DNA of 16,846 nucleotides from DASVDK01 sp036562265 [NCBI: Thermodesulfobacteriota bacterium] (GCA_036562265.1 DATCKS010000163.1:1-16846), one strand, 5' to 3'. Shown: positions 7,032-14,787, counted from the stretch's first letter. Numbers and translations are program-made. The notes: generated from the letters alone by a model not told the origin.

Positions 7032-8408
7032 TCAGGCCTGAAGGAGAGGCCGAAGGGTACGCACCACGTCCTCGACGCGATCGATCTCGAGCAGCGTCGC
7101 GATCAGATCCTTGCCGCGCGCCTTGCCGATCACCGGCTCGATGAGGTCGAGCGCCTTGTCGGCGACCTCCTGCCGGCTCATCGGGTTCGCGGGCGTCCCC
7201 TTCACGGCGTGCGTCCGGTGGTACAGCTCCTTGCCCGCCCGGGTCCTGATCCGGATGATCACCTGCCGCGGCGGCAGCGCCGTCGTCAGCTCGGCGTTGG
7301 GGACGAGTTCGATCCGCTTCCGGAGGTCGAGGATCGCCGGATCGGACATGCGCGCGTGGTCGTGCGAGCTCGCGAACGACAGCCGGCCGTCGACCAGGGT
7401 GAGCGCGACGAGGTGCTGGACGTTGATGTTCGGCATCGTCCGGTTGTCGACGAGCCGGCACCGGTCGTCGGGCAGCTCGATGACGAGGCGGTCGACGTCG
7501 CCGGCCGTGACGCCGTGCTGCTCCATGAGGAAGACGATCGCGTCGATCGCGCCCTGGATCGGCGAACCGACGCACCACTTCTTGATCGTCGCCTCGAGGA
7601 TCTCGTAGCGGCTGCCGAGGTCCTTCCACAGCTCGTCGGGACGGGGGTCGCTCGAGAACGCGGTGAAGAAGTTGTTCTCGCCCGAGAGCGCGTCGGCGAC
7701 GCCGGTGAAGCCGGCGGCCACCATCGTGGCCGCCGCCAGGGCGTTCCTCGCGGTCATGCCGCCGAAGTCGAAGGCCTTCTCGATGTGCTGGTCGTCACGG
7801 GCCCAGCACTGCACCCCGGAGGCCTGCTGGACCGTGTAGGAGAGCTGGTACCGGATCTGCTCCGGGCTGAAGCCCATGAGCGCTCCGGCCGCGGCGGAGG
7901 CGCCGAAGAGCGGCCCGACGCTGTGCGTGCTGTGCCCGCCGGCATAGAGCTTGCGCGGGCCGAGCGACATGTTGAACCTCGCGCCGATGTCGTAGCCGAG
8001 CACGACCGCCTTGAGGAGGTTCCTGCCGTTCTGGCGCGCCAGCTCGGCGGCCGCGAGCGCGCCCGGCACGATGCCGCAGCCGGGGTGGAACCGCCCGCCG
8101 AGGTGCGAGTCGTCGGTTTCGTCCGCGTGTCCCATCATGCCGTTGGCGAGGGCGGCGTTGATCGGGTTCGTGAGGAAGTCGGCCCCGATCACCGTGCAGA
8201 CCGGCGCGCCGCCGAGCGATTTCACGTAGGCGGTGGCCAGGATCCCGGGCTTCAACCGGGAGCCGGACACCATGGCGGCCACCGTGTCGAGCAGGTGGTG
8301 TCGTCCCTTCTCGAGCACCGGCTCCGGCACGTCGTTCGCGAGCGCGGTGCTGATGTACGAGCTGAGCTGCTCCATACCCGCCGACACTTCGCCATCGGTC
8401 GTTCTCAT
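7032..8408 (-). CDS. MmgE/PrpD family protein (first copy)
   Basis: A 458-residue cytoplasmic protein of the MmgE/PrpD superfamily, which includes 2-methylcitrate dehydratase, cis-aconitate decarboxylase and iminodisuccinate epimerase. Family landmarks are GHADETDDSH at 93-102 with His108 in RFHPG, the H-S-T-H segment at 159-162 (GGHSTHSVG), EKAFDFGG with Lys211, and IKKWCVGSPIQGAID at 275-289. These are the places of the acidic, histidine and lysine residues lining the family's active site. It probably dehydrates, epimerises or decarboxylates a di- or tricarboxylate, but the reaction cannot be assigned by motif. The ATG at 8408 has GGAGGA five bases away. It heads a two-gene minus-strand operon with the SDR gene and diverges from the RraA-led operon across 102 bp. 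It is not a recent duplicate of the plus-strand PrpD copy; the motifs differ throughout. Confidence 0.9.
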   Translation of the reverse strand: MRTTDGEVSAGMEQLSSYISTALANDVPEPVLEKGRHHLLDTVAAMVSGSRLKPGILATAYVKSLGGAPVCTVIGADFLTNPINAALANGMMGHADETDDSHLGGRFHPGCGIVPGALAAAELARQNGRNLLKAVVLGYDIGARFNMSLGPRKLYAGGHSTHSVGPLFGASAAAGALMGFSPEQIRYQLSYTVQQASGVQCWARDDQHIEKAFDFGGMTARNALAAATMVAAGFTGVADALSGENNFFTAFSSDPRPDELWKDLGSRYEILEATIKKWCVGSPIQGAIDAIVFLMEQHGVTAGDVDRLVIELPDDRCRLVDNRTMPNINVQHLVALTLVDGRLSFASSHDHARMSDPAILDLRKRIELVPNAELTTALPPRQVIIRIRTRAGKELYHRTHAVKGTPANPMSRQEVADKALDLIEPVIGKARGKDLIATLLEIDRVEDVVRTLRPLLQA

Positions 8409-8441
8409 CGACTCCTCCGCGGCCCTTCACAGGTAGAAGAC

Positions 8442-8494
8442 CAACACGTCGTTGCACGGCCGTGTGGGACTCCGTATTATGCACGATCACACGG
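8442..8494. promoter_or_regulatory. Divergent control region: sigma70-like promoter with inverted repeats
   Basis: In the 102-bp gap between the divergent operons, TTGCAC (8452-8457) and TATTAT (8475-8480) are separated by exactly 17 bp, a good plus-strand promoter in otherwise G+C-rich DNA. Transcription would start about 25 bases before the RraA-like ATG, whose RBS GGAGG is at 8499-8503. A perfect 10-bp palindrome CACGGCCGTG (8455-8464) overlaps the -35 and spacer. An inverted repeat CCGTGTG/CACACGG (8460-8466 and 8488-8494) brackets the -10. A weaker CAAC/GTTG repeat lies at 8442-8454. These could be operator sites for a regulator not encoded in the window. No clear minus-strand promoter was found. 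Confidence 0.5.
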
Positions 8495-8510
8495 ACCCGG
8501 AGGGGCACGC

Positions 8511-9176
8511 ATGGCGCTCATCGTCGAGCATCCGCAGCACCGTCGCCTCGCGCCCGACGAACTCGAGCCCTGGCGCGCGATCCCGGCGACGATCGCGTCC
8601 GACGAGACCAACCGCGCGGGCGGCCTCGATGCCGGCATCAAGCCGATCGGGGACGGCAAGCGGATCGCCGGGCAGGCCGTCACCGTCGAGGTGATGGCCG
8701 GCGACAACGCCGCGATCCAGCACGCCCTGGCGACCGCGCCGGCCGGGTCGGTGCTCGTCGTCGACGCCGGCGGCCTCATGCGCAACGCCGTCTGGGGCGG
8801 CATCACCCACCGCTACGCCGAACTGCGCCGCCTCGGCGGCGTCGTGATCGACGGCTGCGTCCGCGACGTCGCCGAGATCCGCGCCTCCTCCCTCCCCGTC
8901 TTCGCCCGTGGCGCGGTGCCCAACGGCCCGCACAAGGGGTTCGGCGGGGCCATCAACCGGCCGATCCAGTGCGGCGGCCGTCCCGTGCGCCCCGGCGACC
9001 TCGTGCTGGGCGACGACGACGGGGTCGTCGTCGTGCCGCTCGAGCAGGTGGACGAGGTGCTCGCGCGCTGCCGGGCGAAGCTCGAGCGGGAGGCCAGGCT
9101 CCTCGAGCGGCTCTCGGCCGGCGAGTCGATCCTCGAGGTCTTCAACGTACCCCCGGCCGACCGCATCGGCCGCTGA
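8511..9176 (+). CDS. RraA-like aldolase/decarboxylase family protein
   Basis: A 221-residue protein of the RraA-like fold, the family of class II 4-hydroxy-4-methyl-2-oxoglutarate/4-carboxy-4-hydroxy-2-oxoadipate aldolases. The signature is visible: VLVVDAGG (81-88) and VWGGITHRYAE (94-104), followed 20 residues later by IDGCVRDVAEIR (113-124), whose Arg118-Asp119 are the substrate- and metal-binding pair. PGDLVLGDDDGVVVVP (161-176) is the usual C-terminal core strand pair. Such enzymes cleave hydroxylated oxo-di/tricarboxylates to pyruvate-type products or decarboxylate oxaloacetate. The ATG at 8511 has GGAGG seven bases upstream and a promoter just before. As first gene of the catabolic plus-strand block it is more likely an aldolase than the RNase E inhibitor RraA; the exact substrate is unknown. 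Confidence 0.85.
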   Translation: MALIVEHPQHRRLAPDELEPWRAIPATIASDETNRAGGLDAGIKPIGDGKRIAGQAVTVEVMAGDNAAIQHALATAPAGSVLVVDAGGLMRNAVWGGITHRYAELRRLGGVVIDGCVRDVAEIRASSLPVFARGAVPNGPHKGFGGAINRPIQCGGRPVRPGDLVLGDDDGVVVVPLEQVDEVLARCRAKLEREARLLERLSAGESILEVFNVPPADRIGR

Positions 9177-9224
9177 CGGCCGCGCCACGTCGGTCCCGCC
9201 CCGTCCCGAGGAGAGACAGGACGC

Positions 9225-10322
9225 ATGAAGATCGTCGACATCACGGCCACGGCGCACCACATCGAGGTGCCGCTTCCCCTGTTCACGAAGAACGTGGTCA
9301 CGCGCCGCATCGTGTTCGCCCAGGTGAAGACCGACGAGGGGATCACCGGGTACGGCCTGACGGGCGGCCAGTTCCTCCCGTGGTCGGTCGTCGCGGCCCT
9401 CGAGAACGACTTCCTCGAGGTGGTGCGCGGCATGGACCCGCGCGACACCGAGGCGATCCACGAGAAGGTCTGGTGGGCGCTGAACATGCGCACCTTCACG
9501 GGCGTCGTCTCCTTCGCCCTCTCGGCCCTCGACATCGCCTGCTGGGACATCAAGGGGAAGGCGAGCGGCCGCACCGTCGCGCAGATGCTCGGCGGCGCCC
9601 GCGACTGGGCGCCGATCTACGTGACGTTCGGGTTCCCGATCTACGACCGGCAGCAGCTCGTCGAGGCCGCGAAGATCCAGGTCGACCGGGGGATCAAGCG
9701 CCTCAAGATGGTCGTCGGCGTGCATCCGGACGGCTGGGCGGAGGACGCCCGGAGGGTCCGCGCCGTGCGGGAGGCGATCGGTCCGGACGTCGAACTGATG
9801 CTCGACGCCAACTACAAGTTCTCCCCCATCGACGCGAAGCTCTTCTGCCGGGCGGTGGAGGACTGCGGGATCGTGTGGTTCGAGGAGCCGCTCTACGCGA
9901 ACGACGTTCGCGCCCTCGCCGACCTCCGTCGCGCCACGAGCATTCCGATCGCGGCGGGCCAGATGGAGGGCCACCGCTGGCGCCTGCGCGAGCTGATCGA
10001 GCATCAGGCGGTGGACATCCTGCAGCCAAACGTTTGTTACAATGGCGGCTATACGGAGACCCAGAAGGTCGCGCACATGGCGCAGGCCTTCAACGTCCAG
10101 ATCGCGAACGGCGGCGGCTGGCCGCTGTACAACCTGCACACGATGGCCGGGCTGATGAACGGCTGGCGGGTCGAGTTCCACCTCGGCATGCAGGAAGTCG
10201 GCGAGCGGATCTTCATCGATCCACCGAAGCCCGAGGGGAACATCGTGAGGGTCGGCCCGAAGCCGGGCGTCGGGCTCGAGCCGAACTTCGACGCGCTCGC
10301 CGCCTGCCAGATGAAGCGCTGA
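9225..10322 (+). CDS. Mandelate racemase/muconate lactonizing enzyme family protein
   Basis: A 365-residue member of the enolase superfamily, whose members abstract a proton alpha to a carboxylate on a Mg2+ ion (sugar-acid dehydratases, racemases, cycloisomerases). The N-terminal capping domain (1-125) includes FALSALDIACWDIKGK (97-112), and the barrel follows. Metal ligands Asp194 (LMLDANYKF) and Glu220 (WFEEPLY) are plain. The third-ligand region reads AAGQMEGHRW (244-251 onward) where most relatives have AGE, so Gln246 or Glu248 must serve. The KxK motif is KMV (Lys161), and the barrel-end segment reads NGGGWP (295-300) where mandelate racemase has its His. The reaction is therefore probably of a non-standard subgroup. 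It sits 48 bp after the RraA-like gene and 23 bp before PrpD copy two. Codons 268-277 are anomalously A/T-ending. Confidence 0.85.
   Translation: MKIVDITATAHHIEVPLPLFTKNVVTRRIVFAQVKTDEGITGYGLTGGQFLPWSVVAALENDFLEVVRGMDPRDTEAIHEKVWWALNMRTFTGVVSFALSALDIACWDIKGKASGRTVAQMLGGARDWAPIYVTFGFPIYDRQQLVEAAKIQVDRGIKRLKMVVGVHPDGWAEDARRVRAVREAIGPDVELMLDANYKFSPIDAKLFCRAVEDCGIVWFEEPLYANDVRALADLRRATSIPIAAGQMEGHRWRLRELIEHQAVDILQPNVCYNGGYTETQKVAHMAQAFNVQIANGGGWPLYNLHTMAGLMNGWRVEFHLGMQEVGERIFIDPPKPEGNIVRVGPKPGVGLEPNFDALAACQMKR
10027..10043 (+). promoter_or_regulatory. Intragenic A+T-rich palindrome pair (possible LacI/PurR-type operator)
   Basis: Inside the MR/MLE gene, CAAACGTTTG (10027-10036) is a perfect 10-bp palindrome equal to the core of PurR/LacI-family operators. 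It overlaps a second one, TTGTTACAA (10034-10042). TACAAT (10038-10043) resembles a -10 box, but the best -35 (TGGACA, 10012-10017) is 20 bp away, too far for a normal promoter. The underlying codons CCA, GTT, TGT, AAT and TAT are rare in this window. Confidence 0.3.
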
Positions 10323-10345
10323 GTCGAGGGGCGACGAACGAACGC

Positions 10346-11725
10346 ATGGCGACCACGGGCAAGGTCGACCTCGAGTACGGCGCGGCGCCGCTGCGCCTCA
10401 ACGTCAGTCGGCGCTTCTGCGAGTTCGCGGCCGGCGTGCGGTTCGAGGACCTCCCCGAGGCGGTCGTGCACGAGACCCGCCGCGGCGTCCTCGACTGGCT
10501 CGGCTGCGCGCTGGCCGGCAGCACGCACCCGACCATCACGAAGCTCCTCGCGGGCCTCACGGCCCTCGGCAGTCTCGAGCGGGTGCCGGTCATCGGGCGC
10601 AAGCGCCGGCTCGGCCTCGTCGAGGCGGCCATCGCCAACGGGCAGAGCGGCCACGTGCTCGATTTCGACGACACGCACATGGACGGCGTCGTGCTCCACA
10701 CGAGCTCGCCCGTCCTCGCCGCCCTGCTCTCCGCGGCCGAGACCGGCCGGTACGCCGGCCGCGACCTCATGGTCGCCTACGCGCTCGCCTTCGAGGCCGG
10801 AGTCCGGGTGGGCAAGGCGTCGCCCGGCCACCACGACGGGGGCTGGCACCTGACCGGCACGCTCGGCACGATCGCCGCCGGCGTCGCCGTCGGGCGGCTC
10901 CTCGGCCTCGACGCGACGCGGATGACCTGCGCCCTCGGCATCGCCACCACGCAGGCGGCCGGCATGCAGCAGAACCGGGGCACGATGTGCAAGTCGTTCC
11001 ACGCCGGCCGGGCGGCCTCGAGCGGTCTGCTCGCCGCCTTCCTCGCGCGCGAGGGGTTCGACAGTTCCGACGAGATCATCGAGGGCAAGCGCGGCTTCGC
11101 GCGCATCTTCAGCAACGTCGCCGCGCCGGATGCGCTCCTCGAGAACCTCGGCTCCGACTGGCAGATCGTCCGGAACGGCTACAAGCCCTATGCCTGCGGG
11201 GTCGTCCTCCACCCGCTCATCGACGGCACGATCGCGCTCGGATCGCGAGGCATCGACCCGTCGCGCGTCGAGTCGATCGAGCTGGTCGTCCATCCCGCTG
11301 CCGTCCGCATCACGGGGGTCGAGGACCCCAGGACCGGCCTCCAGTCGAAGTTCAGCATCTACCACTCGGCCGCCGTCGCCTTCCTCGATCGGGCGGCCGG
11401 CGTGGCGCAGTACAGCGACGAGCGCGCCGTCGCGCCGGACGTCGTGGAGCTGCGCCGCAAGGTCAGGGTCTCCGTGAACGACCGCTTCCGGAAGGACGAG
11501 GCGCACGTCGCCGTCGTGGAGATCGGCGGCGCCCGTCACGAGACCCACGTCGATCACGCGTCGGGCACCAGGGACAACCCGATGTCCGACGAGGCGATCG
11601 AGGCGAAGTTCCTGGCCAACGCCGTGCCGGTCGTCGGCGAGGCGCGCGCGCGGGAGATCGCGAGGACGGTCTGGTCCCTCGAGGACTGCGCCGACGTTCG
11701 CGACCTCCTCGCCCTGTGCGCGTGA
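10346..11725 (+). CDS. MmgE/PrpD family protein (second copy)
   Basis: A 459-residue MmgE/PrpD superfamily protein, clearly diverged from the minus-strand copy. Active-site landmarks are GHVLDFDDTH (102-111), His118 in VLHTSSPV, His168 in GWHLTGTLG, Lys216 in MCKSFHAGRAA and Lys280 in GYKPYACG. These correspond to the Asp, His and Lys residues that line the pocket in cis-aconitate decarboxylase and iminodisuccinate epimerase relatives. In most relatives the residue after the second His is Pro; here it is Thr119. It likely acts on a C4-C7 di- or tricarboxylic acid as dehydratase, epimerase or decarboxylase. The ATG at 10346 is 23 bp after the MR/MLE stop, with only a distant GAGGGG as RBS, so translational coupling is plausible. 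Having two diverged PrpD proteins in facing operons suggests two different steps or stereoisomers. Confidence 0.9.
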   Translation: MATTGKVDLEYGAAPLRLNVSRRFCEFAAGVRFEDLPEAVVHETRRGVLDWLGCALAGSTHPTITKLLAGLTALGSLERVPVIGRKRRLGLVEAAIANGQSGHVLDFDDTHMDGVVLHTSSPVLAALLSAAETGRYAGRDLMVAYALAFEAGVRVGKASPGHHDGGWHLTGTLGTIAAGVAVGRLLGLDATRMTCALGIATTQAAGMQQNRGTMCKSFHAGRAASSGLLAAFLAREGFDSSDEIIEGKRGFARIFSNVAAPDALLENLGSDWQIVRNGYKPYACGVVLHPLIDGTIALGSRGIDPSRVESIELVVHPAAVRITGVEDPRTGLQSKFSIYHSAAVAFLDRAAGVAQYSDERAVAPDVVELRRKVRVSVNDRFRKDEAHVAVVEIGGARHETHVDHASGTRDNPMSDEAIEAKFLANAVPVVGEARAREIARTVWSLEDCADVRDLLALCA

Positions 11726-11748
11726 CCGGGCGGGAGCGGGTCTCGAGG

Positions 11749-12219
11749 ATGCCGCCGGCCCGGTTGAGAGACGGGGAGCTGCTCTCCGGCGCGGCGCTGG
11801 CCGGCCTTGGCGTCTACATCGTCAGCGAAGCGAGCCAGTGGTCCTTCCTCGGCCCGACCGGTCCGGGACCGGGCTTCTTCCCGGTCTGCTACGGCGTCGC
11901 GATGGTGGTGCTGTCGCTCGTGCTCGTCGGGCGCCGCCTCTTCGCGAGCCGGCCGGCAAGAGGCGGCGAGGCGCCGAACCGGCACGGGGTCGCCGTCGCC
12001 CTCCTCACCTGGCTCGCCTTCGCCCTCACCATCCCCCTCATGAAGTACCTCGGCTTCCTGGTCGCGTTCGGGCTGCTCACGTTCTTCGTCGTCGTGGTCG
12101 TCTTCAGGCGCTCGATCGCGGCGGGCGTCGCGGCGGCCGTCCTCTGCCCGGCGGCGTTCCAGCTCGTCTTCCCGGTCCTCCTCCAGGTGCGGCTGCCGGT
12201 CGGCCGCTTCGGGTTCTGA
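11749..12219 (+). CDS. tctB: TTT transporter small membrane subunit (TctB family)
   Basis: A 156-residue membrane protein, the small subunit of the tripartite tricarboxylate transporter. Hydrophobic segments run at about 10-27, 43-61, 81-97, 99-118 and 122-145. The family motif GPGFFP is at 40-45, where it should be, just before the second segment. Its role is to assist the large permease TctA. I chose the ATG at 11749, 23 bp after the PrpD stop. A GTG at 11722 that overlaps that stop (GTGA) is an in-frame alternative adding nine residues; neither has a strong RBS. The stop is one base before the tctA ATG, so the two are coupled. Sequence conservation in this family is low and the call rests on length, topology, the motif and context. 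Confidence 0.85.
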   Translation: MPPARLRDGELLSGAALAGLGVYIVSEASQWSFLGPTGPGPGFFPVCYGVAMVVLSLVLVGRRLFASRPARGGEAPNRHGVAVALLTWLAFALTIPLMKYLGFLVAFGLLTFFVVVVVFRRSIAAGVAAAVLCPAAFQLVFPVLLQVRLPVGRFGF

Positions 12220-12220
12220 G

Positions 12221-13726
12221 ATGGAAGCCGTACGCGGGCTCCTCCACGGATTCGGCGTCGCGCTCGAGCCGGTCAACCTGATGTGGTGCGTCATCGGCTG
12301 CTTCCTCGGCACGATCATCGGGATCCTGCCGGGCCTCGGGCCGGCGGCCACCATCGCCATGCTGCTGCCGCTCACCTTCCGGATGGACCCCACCGGCGGC
12401 ATCATCATGCTGGCCGGCATCTACTACGGCGCGAAGTACGGCGGCTCGACGACCTCCATCCTGCTCAACATGCCGGGCGAGGCCTCGTCCGTCGTGACCT
12501 GCATCGACGGCTACCAGATGGCGAGGAAGGGCCGCGCCGGCGCGGCCCTCGGGATCGCGGCCATCGCCTCGTTCGTGGCCGGCACGATCGGCATCGTCAT
12601 CCTCACGTTCCTGGCCCCGCCGCTGGCGGAACTCGCCCTCTCCTTCAGCTCGCCGGAGTTCTTCGCGCTGATGGTGCTCGGGCTCGCGCTGGTCGTCCTC
12701 CTGGCGGGAGACTCGATGCTCAAGGCCGTGCTGGCGCTCCTTCTGGGGCTGTGGCTCGCGAGCATCGGCACCGACCTCTTCACCGCGCAGACCCGCTTCA
12801 CCATGGGACAGAGCGATCTCCTCGGCGGCATCGAGTTCATGGTCATCGCCGTCGGCGTCTACGCGATCACCGAGGTGATGCTGAGCATCGAGAACCGCGA
12901 GGAGGCCCGGCTCCTCCCGGTCCCCCGGGGGCTGCGCAACTACCTGCCGAGCTGGGAGGAGCTCAAGGCCTGCCGCTTCGCCTTCCTCAACGGGTCGCTG
13001 ACCGGCTTCTTCATCGGCACGCTGCCCGGCGCGGCGTCCTCGGTGTCGTCGTTCGTCTCCTACGGGATCGAGAAGGCGGTCTCGAAGCGGCCGGAACTCT
13101 TCGGCCACGGCGCGCCGGAGGGGCTGGCCGCCCCGGAGGGAGCCAACAACGCCGACTCGAGCGGCGCCATGCTCCCGCTCCTGAGCTTCGGCATCCCGGC
13201 CGGCGGGAGCACGGCCATGCTGCTCTCGGCCCTGATCCTCTGGGGGTATCGCCCCGGTCCGCTCCTCATCCAGGAGTCGCCGGACCTCTTCTGGGGCCTG
13301 GTGGCGAGCATGTACATCGGCAACGTGGTTCTCCTGCTGATGAACCTCCCGCTCGTCCCCCTCTTCGCCCAGATCCTCCGGATCCCGACGCACATCCTCT
13401 TCTCGATCGTCCTCGGCGTCTCGATCGTCGGCGCCTACAGCGTGTCGGGCAACCTCTTCGACGTGCTGATGCTCGCCGCGTTCGGCCTGCTCGGGTACGT
13501 CATGGCCAAGCTGTCGTATCCGACGGCGCCGCTGGTGCTCGGCTTCGTGCTGGGCGATCCCCTCGAGCGAGCCGTCCGTCAGTCGCTCACCATGTCGCAG
13601 GGGGACCCCTCGATCCTCGTCGCGCGGCCGATTGCCGCCGTCATCCTGCTGGTCGCCGCCGTCGTCCTCTGCTCGCCGCTCATTCGCCGTCTGGTCGGCG
13701 CCGGCCGGCGCACGGCCGCCACGTGA
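12221..13726 (+). CDS. tctA: TTT transporter large permease subunit (TctA family)
   Basis: A 501-residue polytopic permease with about 11-12 membrane segments. It shows the internal duplication of the family: GTIIGILPGLGPA (30-42) in the first half answers GFFIGTLPGAASS in the second. Other landmarks are YYGAKYGGSTTSILLN, the GHGAPEGLAAPEGANNA stretch and LLSFGIPAGGSTAMLL, all strongly conserved in TctA proteins. It imports a carboxylate delivered by the periplasmic binding protein, using an ion gradient. The gene starts one base after tctB, without an SD of its own that I can see, which suggests translational coupling. The order B-A-C differs from the classical C-B-A. The substrate cannot be read from the permease. 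Confidence 0.95.
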   Translation: MEAVRGLLHGFGVALEPVNLMWCVIGCFLGTIIGILPGLGPAATIAMLLPLTFRMDPTGGIIMLAGIYYGAKYGGSTTSILLNMPGEASSVVTCIDGYQMARKGRAGAALGIAAIASFVAGTIGIVILTFLAPPLAELALSFSSPEFFALMVLGLALVVLLAGDSMLKAVLALLLGLWLASIGTDLFTAQTRFTMGQSDLLGGIEFMVIAVGVYAITEVMLSIENREEARLLPVPRGLRNYLPSWEELKACRFAFLNGSLTGFFIGTLPGAASSVSSFVSYGIEKAVSKRPELFGHGAPEGLAAPEGANNADSSGAMLPLLSFGIPAGGSTAMLLSALILWGYRPGPLLIQESPDLFWGLVASMYIGNVVLLLMNLPLVPLFAQILRIPTHILFSIVLGVSIVGAYSVSGNLFDVLMLAAFGLLGYVMAKLSYPTAPLVLGFVLGDPLERAVRQSLTMSQGDPSILVARPIAAVILLVAAVVLCSPLIRRLVGAGRRTAAT

Positions 13727-13778
13727 TGCGATCCCAGTGCCCACGTAGACCGTTCGACACTCGCATACGGGAGACACC

Positions 13779-14750
13779 ATGAGACTGAGCGTTCTGGCAG
13801 CAGTCGCAGGCATCCTCGTCACGGTCGCGAGCGCGCACGCGCAGGGCTTCACGCCGACCCGGCCGGTGGAGGTCGTCGTCCACACCGGCCCCGGCGGCGG
13901 AACGGACGCGTTCGCCCGGGCCATGTTCACGGCGCTCCGGAAGGACGGGCTCCTCCCCGTCAACTTCCTGGTCGTGAACAAGACCGGGGGCGGCAGCGCG
14001 ACCGCCATGCGGTACCTCCAGGAGAAGACGGGCGACGATCACACCATCGCCATCTTCTCCAGCGTCTGGATCACCGACCCGCTCGTCCAGAAGGAGGCGC
14101 CGCTCACGATCGATCAGCTCACGCCGATCTCCCGGCTCGTGCTCGAGCCGGCGCTCTTCGTCGTGAACGCGAAGTCCCCGTACAAGACGCTCAAGGACTT
14201 CATCGACGCCGCCAAGGCGAACCCCGGCCAGCTCAAGCAGTCCGGCGGCTCGGTGCTCGCTCGCGACGCCGTCGTCCGGCACGTGCTGCGGGCGCACACC
14301 GGCGCCGACTGGTCGTTCATCTCCTTCCCGTCGGGCGGCGAGCGGGTCGCGGCGCTCCTCGGCGGCCACGTCGACATCATGATGATCGAGCCGAGCGAGG
14401 CGGGCGAGCTGATCCGCTCCGGTCGCCTCCGGGCCCTCGCGCAGATCGCCGACACGCGGATCCCGGGGTTCCCCGACGTGCCGACGCTCAAGGAGGCCGG
14501 GTTCGACGTCCCCAACGTGCCGCAGGCGCGCGGGGTCGTGGCGCCCCCGAAGATGCCGGCGGCGGCCGTCGCCTACTACGAGGACCTCTTCCGCCGCGCG
14601 TCGCAGTCGCCCGCCTACAAGCAGTACCTGGCGGACACCCAGCTCGAGAACGCCTACCTCGGCTCGAGCGACCTCGCCGGCTTCCTGAAGCAGTACCAGA
14701 ACCAGATGCGCGAGATCCTGAAGGGCGCCGGCGTCGCCGTCGTCCGCTAG
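13779..14750 (+). CDS. tctC: TTT periplasmic substrate-binding protein (TctC/Bug family)
   Basis: A 323-residue extracytoplasmic binding protein. Residues 1-21 are a signal peptide with a hydrophobic core and an A-H-A cleavage site before Gln22. There is no lipobox cysteine, so the mature protein should be free in the periplasm, implying a diderm cell. RPVEVVVHTGPGGGTDAFAR is the N-terminal Bug-family strand, loop and helix that clamps a carboxylate. VNKTGGGSATAM, the SPYKTLKDFIDAAKANPG segment and FPDVPTLKEAGFDV are equally typical. Length is standard. GGGAGA sits four bases before the ATG. It is 52 bp after tctA and is followed within six bases by a perfect 32-bp palindrome, which could protect or raise its mRNA over downstream genes. 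Confidence 0.95.
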   Translation: MRLSVLAAVAGILVTVASAHAQGFTPTRPVEVVVHTGPGGGTDAFARAMFTALRKDGLLPVNFLVVNKTGGGSATAMRYLQEKTGDDHTIAIFSSVWITDPLVQKEAPLTIDQLTPISRLVLEPALFVVNAKSPYKTLKDFIDAAKANPGQLKQSGGSVLARDAVVRHVLRAHTGADWSFISFPSGGERVAALLGGHVDIMMIEPSEAGELIRSGRLRALAQIADTRIPGFPDVPTLKEAGFDVPNVPQARGVVAPPKMPAAAVAYYEDLFRRASQSPAYKQYLADTQLENAYLGSSDLAGFLKQYQNQMREILKGAGVAVVR

Positions 14751-14755
14751 TTCGC

Positions 14756-14787
14756 GCGTGGCCCGGCGCGCGCGCGCCGGGCCACGC
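14756..14787. repeat. Perfect 32-bp palindrome between tctC and the Ldh_2 gene
   Basis: The left arm GCGTGGCCCGGCGCGC (14756-14771) is exactly the reverse complement of 14772-14787, and the repeat begins six bases past the tctC stop. RNA from this region would form an extremely stable G+C hairpin. There is no T-run after it, and only 24 bases separate it from the next start. It is more likely an mRNA 3'-end stabiliser or partial terminator than a full stop. It also argues against the in-frame GTG at 14758 as a start, because that codon lies inside the stem. Confidence 0.75.

Noticed and set aside
8511-9176. Annotation as RraA, regulator of RNase E activity
   Set aside because: Position at the head of a catabolic operon and the Arg-Asp aldolase motif favour the metabolic RraA-like branch.
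10012-10043. Internal promoter TGGACA...TACAAT in the MR/MLE gene
   Set aside because: The 20-bp spacer is too long for sigma70 and the next gene starts 300 bases downstream. Kept only as a possible binding site.
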